In this document: piece after piece, positions 36,773-45,031 of the stretch
Position numbering within the stretch: position 1 is the first letter of the stretch
How the letters are laid out: each line of letters opens with the position of its first letter
Source of the DNA: Rhodospirillales bacterium
GTDB taxonomy: Bacteria; Pseudomonadota; Alphaproteobacteria; Acetobacterales; Acetobacteraceae
NCBI GenBank assembly: GCA_025352665.1
Contig: JANXSM010000150.1
Coordinates: 1-49,541, forward strand
Direction of reading: 5' to 3'
Length of the DNA stretch: 49,541 nt
The notes under the pieces: model-generated
What the model was told of the DNA's origin: nothing
What the model saw: the letters and a program-made list of their open reading frames with translations, nothing else
The model's database searches: none
Made by a program: the position numbers and the translations under genes

Positions 36773-37249
36773 GTGGCGGTGTCAGATCTGAAAACTGCCC
36801 GGAGCCGGACCCGGCGCCTGCTGTCGGGTGGGCTGGTCACGCTTGCCGGCCTCGCCGTGACGATGGAGGCCATCACCTTTGGCATGGGCACCATGGCCCG
36901 CACCGGGCCGGGCTTCTTTCCCACGGTCCTGGGGGCGGTGCTGACCATCGTAGGTTTGCTGCTCTTGATCGTTCCAGACCGGGCAGAGGAACACGACAGT
37001 GCCGCCTTTGGCCGTCCAGACTGGCGCGGCTGGTCGTGCATCATCATGGGCATCGCGGCATTCGCCATCTTTGGCGAGTTGTTCGGCCTTGGGCCGGCAA
37101 CCTTTGCATGCGTGTTCATCTCGGCATTCGGCGACCGCGAGGCCACGGTGAAAGGCTCGCTTATTCTGGCGACGGCAGCTGTTGTGGTGGCTGCGGTGGT
37201 GTTCTCGTGGTTGCTGAAGTTTCAGCTTCCTTTCGTGCATTGGGTTTGA
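36773..37249 (+). CDS. tctB: Tripartite tricarboxylate transporter small permease TctB
   Basis: About 158 residues with four predicted membrane segments, e.g. GGLVTLAGLAVTMEAITFG, VLGAVLTIVGLLLLIV and LILATAAVVVAAVVFSWLL. RTGPGFFPTVLG is the TctB hallmark. The start is GTG 36773 (GTG 36779 also possible), three bases after the tctC stop; the longer frame would overlap tctC. Poorly conserved in sequence, as usual for TctB, so identity rests on position, size and the GPGFFP motif. Confidence 0.85.
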   Translation: MAVSDLKTARSRTRRLLSGGLVTLAGLAVTMEAITFGMGTMARTGPGFFPTVLGAVLTIVGLLLLIVPDRAEEHDSAAFGRPDWRGWSCIIMGIAAFAIFGELFGLGPATFACVFISAFGDREATVKGSLILATAAVVVAAVVFSWLLKFQLPFVHWV

Positions 37250-37252
37250 CCG

Positions 37253-38797
37253 ATGGGTGACACGCTTCCCAATCTGCTGCACGGCTTCTCCGTGGCGCTG
37301 GAGCCGCATAATCTGATGTGGAGCTTCGTGGGCGTGCTGATCGGCAACGTCATCGGTGTGCTGCCAGGTATGGGCATTATGGCGACGATCTCGATCCTGT
37401 TGCCGCTGACCTTCGGTATGCCGCCCGTGGCGGCTATTCTGATGCTGGCCGGCATTTACTATGGCGCGCAATACGGCGGCGCGATTTGTTCCATCCTGCT
37501 TAATTTGCCCTGCCATGCCTCGCACGCCGTTACCTGCCTTGATGGCTATCCCATGACGCTGCAGGGGCGTGGTGGCGTGGCGTTGGGTATCACGATGATG
37601 GCGGCGTTTTTCGGCGCCGCTTTCGGCATCATGCAAATGATCTTTTTCGCGCCGTTCCTGGTGTCGATCGCTTTCAAGTTCGGGCCGGCGGAGGTATGCA
37701 CGTTGATGCTTCTGGGCCTGCTCGCCGGCGCCACGCTGGCACGCGGCTCGGCGTTGAAGGGCATTGCGATGACCGTCGTGGGGCTGGTGTTGGGCACGGT
37801 GGGTACCGATGTCGACACCGGCACGGCGCGGTTCACCTTCGGCGCGCTGTCGCTTTACAACGGCGTTGACCTTGTTGCCGTGGCACTTGGCTTCTTTGGC
37901 GTCGCTGAGTTCCTCAAAAGCGTCAACACCATCAAGGTCGGAAACTTGGCGGGCATGATGCGTATCCGCGACCTGCGCCCCAGCCGCGCCGATTTGCGTC
38001 AGGCGGCGTTGCCGATCCTGCGGGGCACGGTTATCGGTAGCCTGTGCTCGCTGATCCCTGGCACCGGGCCGACGATTGCATCGTTTCTGGCCTATGCGGC
38101 GGAAAAGCGGATCAGTCGCACCCCAGGTATCTTTGGCCAAGGCGCTATTGCTGGCGTGGCCAGCCCCGAGGCTTCCACCCATTCGGCGGTGCAGGCGGAT
38201 TTCATCCCGACCATGAGCCTGGGTATCCCCGGCGATGCCGTGATGGCATTGATCCTGGGCGCGCTCATCATTCAGGGCATCCAGCCCGGGCCGCAGTTGA
38301 TGACCGAGCATCCAGACGTGTTCTGGGGCCTGATCGCCAGTTTCTGGGTTGGCAACATCCTGCTGGTGATCCTGAACGTGCCGATGATCGGCGTGTGGGT
38401 GAAGTTGCTGCAGATCCCGTTTCGATACTTGTTCCCGTTTGCGCTATTCTTTATTTGTGTGGGTGTCTATAGCACAAATAACGAGATGTTTGGTGTGGTG
38501 CAGACACTGGTGATCGGCGTTGTCGGATATGGGCTGCTGCGCCTGGGGTTTCATCCGGCGCCGATCCTGTTGGGCTTTGTGCTTGGGCCTCGGCTGGAGG
38601 AGAATTTCAGGCGAGCGTTGACGTTGTCGCGCGGCGATCTTGGGGTTTTTGTCGAGAGCCCGATCAGTGCATTTTTCGTGGCGCTTGGCGTGACGTTGGT
38701 TGTGGGCCAGATCTTTTTTGCCTGTCGCAAGACGAGGGTGGTTCGGGATCTGGCTGGGCTTGTCCCGGATGCGAAGGGCGCTTTGGAAGAGTCTTAA
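37253..38797 (+). CDS. tctA: Tripartite tricarboxylate transporter large permease TctA
   Basis: A 514-residue permease with about twelve membrane segments. IGNVIGVLPGMGIMATISILLPLTFGMPPVAAILMLAGIYYGAQYGG is the first conserved block, with LPGMG; SLIPGTGPTIASFLAYAAEKRIS is the repeated second block (PGTGP). It drives solute entry by a cation gradient. In line after tctB with three bases between. Likely substrate: the di- or tricarboxylate processed by the MaoC/CitE/CoA-transferase genes. Codon use becomes less GC-biased at third positions in its 3' end. Confidence 0.93.
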   Translation: MGDTLPNLLHGFSVALEPHNLMWSFVGVLIGNVIGVLPGMGIMATISILLPLTFGMPPVAAILMLAGIYYGAQYGGAICSILLNLPCHASHAVTCLDGYPMTLQGRGGVALGITMMAAFFGAAFGIMQMIFFAPFLVSIAFKFGPAEVCTLMLLGLLAGATLARGSALKGIAMTVVGLVLGTVGTDVDTGTARFTFGALSLYNGVDLVAVALGFFGVAEFLKSVNTIKVGNLAGMMRIRDLRPSRADLRQAALPILRGTVIGSLCSLIPGTGPTIASFLAYAAEKRISRTPGIFGQGAIAGVASPEASTHSAVQADFIPTMSLGIPGDAVMALILGALIIQGIQPGPQLMTEHPDVFWGLIASFWVGNILLVILNVPMIGVWVKLLQIPFRYLFPFALFFICVGVYSTNNEMFGVVQTLVIGVVGYGLLRLGFHPAPILLGFVLGPRLEENFRRALTLSRGDLGVFVESPISAFFVALGVTLVVGQIFFACRKTRVVRDLAGLVPDAKGALEES

Positions 38798-39018
38798 AGC
38801 GTGATGACCGAAGGTGGAATCACCGAAAGGTCTGAATCACGCGATAAAAGAAAGAGCTAGAGCTGGATTACGTCGCCTATCAGACGTCATCCAGCTCTAG
38901 CGCGTGATGACCGAAGGTGGAATCACCGAAAGGTCTGAATCATGCGATAAAACAAAGAGCTAGAGCGTGATGACCGAAGGTAGAATCACCGAAAGGTCTG
39001 AATCACGCGATAAAACAA
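38798..39018 (+). repeat. Family A repeat cluster (three units plus hairpin)
   Basis: Units begin at about 38798, 38900 and 38964, each roughly 60 bp. Inside a unit the arms nest: GCGTGAT with ATCACGC, GACC with GGTC, GGTG with CACC, closing on GAAT, so almost the whole unit folds on itself. Between units 1 and 2 is a hairpin with 19-base arms (38856-38874 and 38883-38901, one mismatch) around GCCTATCA. It fills the convergent gap after tctA. Not CRISPR: no constant repeat/variable spacer pattern and no cas genes. Confidence 0.85.
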
Positions 39019-39026
39019 CGAAGCTC

Positions 39027-40064
39027 CTAGCCGATATATATTAGTTTTTTACCTCGGTTTTCTCCGGCGTACAGGGCTTTCAGTGCGCCGGGTGCTTGCT
39101 CGATGCCTTGGGCCAGGTCTTCGTCGTAGTTGAGTTGGCCGGCTTGATACCAGGCGACGAGTGCTTGGTTTGCTGCCGCGAAGCGCTTGGCGTGGTCGAA
39201 GACGACGAAGCCGCTCCAGACGAGCCTGCGGGTGAGGATTTCCCGCTCGTTGCGGGGGCCGGTGGGGATTGGGGTCCAGATCGGCGTCGAGGCGGTGCCG
39301 CATTGGACGATGCGTCCGCCCACGGCCATCTGGCGGAGCGCTGCATCCAGGATTGGGCCGCCGACATTGTCGAAATAGACGTCGATGCCGCTTGGCGCTT
39401 CGGATGCGACGGCCGCGGCCCAATCTGATTTTTTGTAGCTGTGGGCGGAGTGGTAGCCATACCGCGCCCGGCAGGCTGCAACCTTCTCGTCATGGCCGGT
39501 CAGGCCGATTGCGGTGGCGCCGAGGTTGCGGGCGATCTGGCCAACCAGGCTGCCGACGGAGCCGGCCGCGGTGGATACCAGAACAATGTTGCCAGGCACC
39601 GGACGGCCCAGTTCGGTCAGCGCCAGATAGGCCGTCAGCCCATTGATGCCGAGCAGGCCGACATAGGCCGACAGGGGCACCGCTTCTGTTGCACGCTGGA
39701 TGATCGCAGCTTGGGTGACGGCTGCGTAGTCCTGCCATCCGAACCAGCCGTAGAGGAATTCGCCGACGGACACATCAGGGGTTTTGGACTGCGTGACCAC
39801 GCCCACCGCAAGTGCCCGCATGGGGCCGCCGATTGGCACTGGCGCCGAATAATTAGCCTCCGCGGCGACCCAGCCGCGCTGCGCGGGATCGACCGAAAGG
39901 TAGATGTTGCGGACCAGGAATTCGCCGTCGGCGATCTCGGGTATGGCGACGTCTTCAATCGCGAAATCGTCTGCCATCGGGATCCCCTGCGGGCGGCGGA
40001 TCAGAATGACCCGGCGATTGCGGGTGGGCAGGCTGTAGGCGGGAATTTCGGTGGGGCGGGTCAT
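39027..40064 (-). CDS. NADP-dependent oxidoreductase (MDR, leukotriene B4 dehydrogenase-like)
   Basis: A 345-residue zinc-free medium-chain reductase. The N-terminus NRRVILIRRPQGIPMADDFAIED and LSVDPAQRGW are typical for the LTB4DH/CurA/YncB group, and the Rossmann motif is VSTAAGSVGSLVGQIARNLGA (about 156-176). ATG 40064 is preceded by GAGGA with good spacing. It would reduce or oxidise an alpha,beta-unsaturated ketone or enoyl compound. Divergent from the acyl-CoA dehydrogenase, they share a 151-bp promoter region. Confidence 0.88.
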   Translation of the reverse strand: MTRPTEIPAYSLPTRNRRVILIRRPQGIPMADDFAIEDVAIPEIADGEFLVRNIYLSVDPAQRGWVAAEANYSAPVPIGGPMRALAVGVVTQSKTPDVSVGEFLYGWFGWQDYAAVTQAAIIQRATEAVPLSAYVGLLGINGLTAYLALTELGRPVPGNIVLVSTAAGSVGSLVGQIARNLGATAIGLTGHDEKVAACRARYGYHSAHSYKKSDWAAAVASEAPSGIDVYFDNVGGPILDAALRQMAVGGRIVQCGTASTPIWTPIPTGPRNEREILTRRLVWSGFVVFDHAKRFAAANQALVAWYQAGQLNYDEDLAQGIEQAPGALKALYAGENRGKKLIYIG

Positions 40065-40104
40065 AGCGCAGTCCTCGAATGGCCGGATCGGGCAGGTCCA
40101 GCGC

Positions 40105-40134
40105 TTGCTTGTTAGAATTACGGAAGCATATAAT
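40105..40134 (+). promoter_or_regulatory. Candidate promoter of the acyl-CoA dehydrogenase gene
   Basis: TTGCTT (40105-40110) and a perfect TATAAT (40129-40134) with an 18-base spacer, within an AT-rich stretch between the divergent reductase and dehydrogenase genes. GGGAGGG at about 40204 then serves the GTG start at 40216. Confidence 0.5.
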
Positions 40135-40215
40135 ACGCTAGATATCTTATTTCCATGCCCTATGCTCCCGGCAACGGAAAGCCGGGGCCCAAGAGCCAAG
40201 AACGGGAGGGCGCGC

Positions 40216-41382
40216 GTGGATTTTCAGCTCAACGAGCAGCAGCTCGCAATCGATGAAGGCGTGCGCAAGGTCTGCGCGCAGTTCGACGACCAGTATTGGA
40301 CGGACTGCGAGACCAATCTGCATTTTCCCCAGGAATACTACCAGGCGATGGCCGAGGGTGGCTGGCTGGGGATCACGATGCCGGAGGAGGTGGGCGGTTC
40401 CGGGCTGGGTGTGACCGAGGCCGTTGTCATGATGCACGCGGCCACGGCGAGCAATGGCGGCTATTCAGCGGCGTCTGCCATCCACATCAACATGTTTGGC
40501 CCGCACGCCATCGTGGTGCACGGCACGCCCGAGCAGAAGCAGCGCTGGCTGCGTCCGCTGGTGGAGGGCAAGCAAAAGGCATGCTTCGGCGTAACCGAGC
40601 CGGATGCGGGGCTGGACACGACCAGCATCAAGACCTTCGCCACCCGCACCAACGCGGGCTATCAGGTGAAGGGTCGCAAAATGTGGACCTCGACCGGCCA
40701 GGTTGCCGACAAGATCCTGCTGCTGACCCGGACCACGGCGAAGAAGGACTGCAAGCGGCCGACCGACGGCATGACGCTGTTCTACACCGATCTCGACCGC
40801 AACAAGATCGAGGTCCGGCGCATCCACAAGATGGGCCGCAACGCCGTTGATTCGAACGCTGTGTTCATTGACGATTTGTTCGTGCCCGAGGAAGACCGCA
40901 TCGGCGAGGAAGGGCAGGGGTTCAAATACATCCTCGACAGCCTGAACCCTGAACGGATCCTGGTCGCGGCCGAGGCCATCGGCCTGGGTCGCGATGCGCT
41001 TCGCCGGGCGTCCGCCTACGCCAAGGAGCGTGTGGTGTTCGGTCGGCCGATCGGCCAGAACCAGGGCATCCAGCACCCGCTGGCGGAATGCTGGACGCAG
41101 CTTGAGGCGGCTTACTGGATGACCATGCGGGCCGCCTGGATGTATGACAACGGCCAGTCCTGCGGGGCGGAGGCAAATGCGGCCAAGTTCCTCGCCGGGC
41201 GCGCCGCGTTCGACACAGCAACCCGTGCAGTAATGACGCATGGTGGTATGGGCTATGCCCGCGAATACCAGGTTGAACGGCTCTTCCGCGAGGCGATCCT
41301 GACCCGCATCGCCCCCGTGACCGAACAGTTGATCCTGTCGTTCATCGCCGAGCGGGTGCTTGGCCAGCCAAAGTCATATTAG
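40216..41382 (+). CDS. Acyl-CoA dehydrogenase
   Basis: A 388-residue FAD-dependent dehydrogenase that desaturates an acyl-CoA. The domains are in the usual order: helical N-terminal part with ITMPEEVGGSGLG; beta domain with CFGVTEPDAGLDTTSIKTFA and KMWTSTGQVAD; C-terminal helical part with YAKERVVFGRPIGQNQGIQHPLAE and THGGMGYAREYQVERLFREA, where a catalytic Glu is expected. Start GTG 40216 follows GGGAGGG; the frame open upstream lacks homology. It may form the unsaturated acyl-CoA that the MaoC enzyme hydrates, but it is on a separate transcript. Confidence 0.92.
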   Translation: MDFQLNEQQLAIDEGVRKVCAQFDDQYWTDCETNLHFPQEYYQAMAEGGWLGITMPEEVGGSGLGVTEAVVMMHAATASNGGYSAASAIHINMFGPHAIVVHGTPEQKQRWLRPLVEGKQKACFGVTEPDAGLDTTSIKTFATRTNAGYQVKGRKMWTSTGQVADKILLLTRTTAKKDCKRPTDGMTLFYTDLDRNKIEVRRIHKMGRNAVDSNAVFIDDLFVPEEDRIGEEGQGFKYILDSLNPERILVAAEAIGLGRDALRRASAYAKERVVFGRPIGQNQGIQHPLAECWTQLEAAYWMTMRAAWMYDNGQSCGAEANAAKFLAGRAAFDTATRAVMTHGGMGYAREYQVERLFREAILTRIAPVTEQLILSFIAERVLGQPKSY

Positions 41383-41383
41383 C

Positions 41384-41517
41384 GCGTGATGGCCGAAGGT
41401 GTAATACCGACCCGCCTTGAGGATGACCCTTCCAGCATCAAGGCAGGTTGGTATCATCACGCGATAAAACAAAGATCTTGAGCGTGATGACGTCGCCTAT
41501 CATACGTCAACACGCTC
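41384..41517 (+). repeat. Composite repeat: family B hairpin inside a family A unit
   Basis: The outer A arms GCGTGAT (41384) and ATCACGC (about 41456) are kept, but the A interior is replaced by a B hairpin (arms 41404-41426 and 41431-41454, loop CCCT, bases GGTTGGTAT at the right foot). An A-type hairpin with loop GCCTATCA follows (arms 41480-41494 and 41503-41517). The B tail seen near guaA is absent. It fills the gap between convergent genes. Confidence 0.8.
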
Positions 41518-41533
41518 CAGACCAAGGGGATTG

Positions 41534-42091
41534 TCAGGTGCCACCGGCCCGCGCCTTGCGGGAAGGTGCCGGTTCGAATGCTGCCGGTGCCTCGTCGAGC
41601 GCGAAGACGCCCACCGGGAGCTCGACATCGTCTTTGTCGACGACGGCGCCGCGAATATTCTCTTTCATCGTCTCAAGCGCCGCTTCTGTTGCAGCCACAA
41701 CCTCGGGCGTCAGACCGGCAAGGATGATCTCGTTCAGCCTGTGGCCGACCGCCACCATTTCCTCCAGGATCTCATGGCCGCGATCGGTGATCATGATCCT
41801 TTTCGCGCGCCGGTCCCCTTTTTCCGGCACGCGGATGACGTAGCCTGCAATCTCCAGCCGGTCGATCAATCCGCCGACGGTGACCTTGCCGACGTCGAGG
41901 TCGCGCGCGAGTTCCGTCTGCAACATGCCAGAACGGGCGTGCCGCGAAAGCTGACTGAATACCCACCACTGTGAACGGGTGATCCCGAGCGGTTTCATTG
42001 CCTGGTCGAACAACGTCCGCCGCATGCGCGATACGTCATGCACCAGGAATCCGATGCGGACTTCCTGTGGAACCTTGTTGTTGATGCTCAT
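41534..42091 (-). CDS. MarR-family transcriptional regulator
   Basis: A winged-helix regulator of 185 residues from ATG 42091 (198 from ATG 42130). The sequence IGFLVHDVSRMRRTLFDQAMKPLGITRSQWWVFSQLSRH is the dimerisation helix and entry to the wing domain; LQTELARDLDVGKVTVGGLIDRLEIAGYVIRVPEKGDRRAKRIMITDRG is the DNA-binding helix and wing. MarR proteins of catabolic loci usually respond to an aromatic or acyl-CoA ligand. Likely regulator of the neighbouring acyl-CoA dehydrogenase and perhaps the whole locus; its own promoter region has CATACAATGTGC near -10, resembling part of the shared 25-bp motif. Confidence 0.88.
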   Translation of the reverse strand: MSINNKVPQEVRIGFLVHDVSRMRRTLFDQAMKPLGITRSQWWVFSQLSRHARSGMLQTELARDLDVGKVTVGGLIDRLEIAGYVIRVPEKGDRRAKRIMITDRGHEILEEMVAVGHRLNEIILAGLTPEVVAATEAALETMKENIRGAVVDKDDVELPVGVFALDEAPAAFEPAPSRKARAGGT

Positions 42092-42130
42092 TGCCTTGCG
42101 TTCGTCCCTGCCGCCTGGTGCCATGTTCAT

Positions 42131-42407
42131 CGGCGTCCAGCCGCAGCTTAGATTATATGCACATTGTATGTTGTCTTACCAATTGGAAATGCGCTTCCAT
42201 CCATGCGGAAACGAAAAGCCGACGACGAGAACTGCATCCGTTCCAACAGAGGATACATGGCTCGTCGTGCCGCCCGCACCCGTTGCCCAGAGCACGGAGC
42301 CCGACGGCACGATCGACTGCCGAGCCGCACGCTCAAGCGGGATGACCGAGGGTGGTATCACCGAAAGGGTGGCGATCCTTATGTCGGTTCACGCCGTCGG
42401 TGCGAAA
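42131..42407. other. Intergenic region with a truncated family A repeat
   Basis: No gene is supported. The MarR promoter lies at the left (minus-strand TATAAT at 42152-42157). A family A fragment occupies 42336-42370 (GATGACCGAGGGTGG...). The middle is open in several frames but resembles no protein that I know; it could be a decayed gene. Confidence 0.45.
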
Positions 42408-43766
42408 TCACAGCAGGCCCATCAGGGTGCGCACTTCGAACCCATTCGGCTCGGCCAGCAGGGCGGCGATCCCCGCAGCGCGCCCGCCCAGCAGTCCCTC
42501 CGCCTTCGCCTGGATCCGCGAAGCCGGCACCGGCCGGGTCCAGCTGCCCAGCGGCGCATCACACCGCCGCGTGATCGTCTCGCCGTTCGTGAGCTCGATC
42601 GTGATGTCCACATGCATGCAGTCGAACCGGCCGGAGATCGTGGGATCGCCGACCAGCGTGGTGCGTGCGAGCAGCGCGACCGCATCCGGCGCGAAGCGCC
42701 GCGCATCGGTGAAGCTGCCCGGCTCCACGAAGCCGTCCAGAATGGCGACGACGGCGGTGTACTGCCAGGAGAACTTGCCATCGAGGCCGCTGACCGGGTT
42801 CGGTCGATCGATGTAGGGCATGGGCGGTGTGCGCAGCTCCACACGGCGTATTCGGTCCGCCAGCGCCTGCGGCCCGGCCATCTCCCGGGCCTCCAGCGCC
42901 GCGGTGATCGCGAAGTGGGTGGCGAACTGCGAAGGAAACAGCTTCCAGGCGGGCCCGGGGTCGAGCGCGCGCGCTGTGTCGAGCGGGGCGAGCAGGACGG
43001 CCGGGTCAAATCCGGCGCCGAACAATGCGGGGCCCCAGCCACGAGGGCTGCCGATCGCGTCCTCATTGGCTGTGAAGCCGGCCTGCGCGAGCAGCGCCGC
43101 CTCGACCCCATGGGCTGCGGCGTCGCCGCAGTGCAGCGCTTTGGTCATGGAGCCCACGTTCGCCAGCAGCCCGGCAGAGCGCGAGGCCGCGATCCCGACA
43201 GCAGCGGCCAGGCGCTCTCCCGCCAGTCCCAGCATGGCGCCGCACGCCAGCGCAGCCGCCAGCGGCCCCACCGCGCCTGGTGGGTGCAGCGTCAGCTTCG
43301 CCGGCTCGATCTGCCCCGAGGACAGCCGCAGTCGTCCCTGCGCCTCCACGCCGCGCGCAATGGCCTTCAGCGCCGCCACGCCCTGCGGCCCGGCGCCCTC
43401 GTGCTCGCGCAACTCCGCAAGCGCCAGCACCGCCGGGAGCAACGGAGACAATGCGTGGTTCGGCGGATCCCACATCGGCTCGAAATCGAGCACGTGCATG
43501 GCCATGCCGTTGACGCGGGCGGCGCTGGCGACGGAGCTGCGGAACCCCTGGCCGATCAGCGTGGCCGGCCCGGCATGGCCTTCGCGGCGGACGAAATCGG
43601 CCATCAGGCGCGGCCCCGGCTCGGCAGCCCCCGCGACGGCGACGGCGAGACCATCCAGCAGCAGGAGCCGGCACTGGTCGAGCAAGGCCGGCTGGTCCGC
43701 GGCCCAGGCCCCGAGCAGGTCGGTGAAGTCGCGGGTCAGCGACACCGCGGGCGCATCGCGCGTCAC
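42408..43766 (-). CDS. MmgE/PrpD family protein (2-methylcitrate dehydratase-like)
   Basis: A 452-residue member of the MmgE/PrpD family (2-methylcitrate dehydratase, cis-aconitate decarboxylase relatives). Recognisable blocks are MAMHVLDFEPMWDPPNHALSPLLPAVLALAE (the HxxD-type region), LTLHPPGAVGPLAAALACGAMLGL, GSMTKALHCGDAAAHGVEAALLA and FPSQFATHFAITAALEA. It starts at GTG 43766, overlapping the prpF-like stop. In this context it probably dehydrates or isomerises a tricarboxylate-like substrate; the true PrpD reaction is unlikely without prpB/prpC nearby. Confidence 0.87.
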   Translation of the reverse strand: MTRDAPAVSLTRDFTDLLGAWAADQPALLDQCRLLLLDGLAVAVAGAAEPGPRLMADFVRREGHAGPATLIGQGFRSSVASAARVNGMAMHVLDFEPMWDPPNHALSPLLPAVLALAELREHEGAGPQGVAALKAIARGVEAQGRLRLSSGQIEPAKLTLHPPGAVGPLAAALACGAMLGLAGERLAAAVGIAASRSAGLLANVGSMTKALHCGDAAAHGVEAALLAQAGFTANEDAIGSPRGWGPALFGAGFDPAVLLAPLDTARALDPGPAWKLFPSQFATHFAITAALEAREMAGPQALADRIRRVELRTPPMPYIDRPNPVSGLDGKFSWQYTAVVAILDGFVEPGSFTDARRFAPDAVALLARTTLVGDPTISGRFDCMHVDITIELTNGETITRRCDAPLGSWTRPVPASRIQAKAEGLLGGRAAGIAALLAEPNGFEVRTLMGLL

Positions 43767-44953
43767 TCGGCCGCCGCCGCAAGCCGGTCCGGTGCCGCCG
43801 GCGCACGATACAATACCTCGCCCTGGAACAGCCGCCGTGCCGTGCGATAAACCGTCGCGTGCCCGATGTGCACGCCCGCCGAACGGGTTTCCACCGCCGC
43901 ATCGACCATCACCACACCGGACGGGTGGCCGATCCGCAGCGCGCCCTCATGCACCCGCTCCAGCAACAGCCGCCACGCCACGCTGCCCGGCACGCGGCAG
44001 GCCGCTGCCAGGCACATCGCCCCGGTCAGCGGCACGGCGCGGTGCGGCTGGCCGATCGAGATCATGCGGACGGTGATATCCATGTCGTCGGCCCCGAGCC
44101 GCCGCGACGACAGCGTGGGCGAGGCGGACGGGGCTGCCACCATGGCCACCTTCGGGGCACCCAGCATCAGCCCGGCTGCCTCGAGCGACGGCGTGAGTCC
44201 CATCGCAACCGACGCGGCGCAGCGGATCGCTTCGAGATGGGCGAGCAGGGCAGGGGCGGCCTCCATCGCGTCCGGCAGCTCGATCCCGGACGCGCCGAGC
44301 GACGCCGCCGCCACGAACACGCAGGGGTTGGCCGCGTCGACCATGCTGACCTCGACCGGTCCGAAGCCTGCGATGTCGAGTGTGTCGAAGGCGTTGCCGG
44401 TCGGCAGCAGACGTCCGGTACGGGCACCGCCGGGGTCCTGGAAATCCAGTCGGATCGGCGCCCCGCTGCCGCCGACGCCGTCAAGCACCAGGTCGCCATC
44501 GACCACCGCCATCCCGTCCTCGACGAGGAAGCGGGCGTGGATGACCTTGTTCGTGTTGGTATTGTGGATACGGACCAGCGCCTCTTCGCCATTCGGCGCC
44601 GCGACCAAACCCTCATCCAGTGCCCAAGGGCCCATTGCCGCCGACATGTTGCCGCAGTTGGCGGAGTAGTCCACCGCGGCGGTGCCGACCGAGACCTGGG
44701 CGAAAGTGTAGTCGATGTCGGCGTCCGGACGGCTGGGCGGCCCCACGACGCACACCTTCGACAGCGATGAGACGCCGCCACCCATCCCGTCGAGTTGCCG
44801 CCCGTTCGGGTCCGGAGAGCCCATCGCGGCCAGGAAGATGGGCGCCCAGTCCGCCTGGTCTGGCGGCAGGTCGGCGCGATGCAGCACCAGCGCCTTCGAA
44901 GTGCCACCCCGCATGAAGGTGGCGCGCAGCCGTCTTTGCGGCATCCCAAACAT
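43763..44953 (-). CDS. PrpF-family isomerase/tautomerase
   Basis: A 396-residue protein with the diaminopimelate epimerase fold. It starts MFGMPQRRLRATFMRGGTSKALVL, the PrpF hallmark, and contains VDYSANCGNMSAAMGPWALDEGLV (the SANCGN catalytic Cys region, about residue 95-100). Relatives isomerise 2-methylaconitate (PrpF) or tautomerise 4-oxalomesaconate (GalD). First gene of the two-gene leftward operon with PrpD-like, divergent from the GntR gene. The substrate is not assignable beyond an unsaturated tricarboxylate. Confidence 0.88.
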   Translation of the reverse strand: MFGMPQRRLRATFMRGGTSKALVLHRADLPPDQADWAPIFLAAMGSPDPNGRQLDGMGGGVSSLSKVCVVGPPSRPDADIDYTFAQVSVGTAAVDYSANCGNMSAAMGPWALDEGLVAAPNGEEALVRIHNTNTNKVIHARFLVEDGMAVVDGDLVLDGVGGSGAPIRLDFQDPGGARTGRLLPTGNAFDTLDIAGFGPVEVSMVDAANPCVFVAAASLGASGIELPDAMEAAPALLAHLEAIRCAASVAMGLTPSLEAAGLMLGAPKVAMVAAPSASPTLSSRRLGADDMDITVRMISIGQPHRAVPLTGAMCLAAACRVPGSVAWRLLLERVHEGALRIGHPSGVVMVDAAVETRSAGVHIGHATVYRTARRLFQGEVLYRAPAAPDRLAAAAE

Positions 44954-44975
44954 CTCCCTTGCTGTTGCATATCTT

Positions 44976-44983
44976 TGTATACA
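44976..44983. promoter_or_regulatory. Candidate GntR operator (TGTATACA palindrome)
   Basis: A perfect 8-base palindrome in the 78-bp gap between the divergent prpF-like and gntR genes; a near half-site GTTATAC follows. FadR-type GntR regulators often bind GT-N(2-4)-AC cores like this, so autoregulation and control of the divergent operon are plausible. Confidence 0.5.
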
Positions 44984-45031
44984 TTGTTATACCGAGCGGC
45001 AAGCAACGTGTGGAAGGCACTCATCGACGGT

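Noticed and set aside
38798-39018. Tandem repeats that could be mistaken for a CRISPR array
   Set aside because: The units are about 60 bp, internally palindromic, lack variable spacers of uniform length, and no cas genes are near; they match the dispersed family A.
42164-42574. A possible small basic protein starting at 42164
   Set aside because: It runs through a family A fragment and then antisense into the end of the PrpD-like gene, has no ribosome binding site and resembles no known family.
42408-44953. Methylcitrate cycle (propionate catabolism) operon
   Set aside because: Only PrpD-like and PrpF-like genes are present; no methylcitrate synthase, methylisocitrate lyase or AcnD gene is in view.
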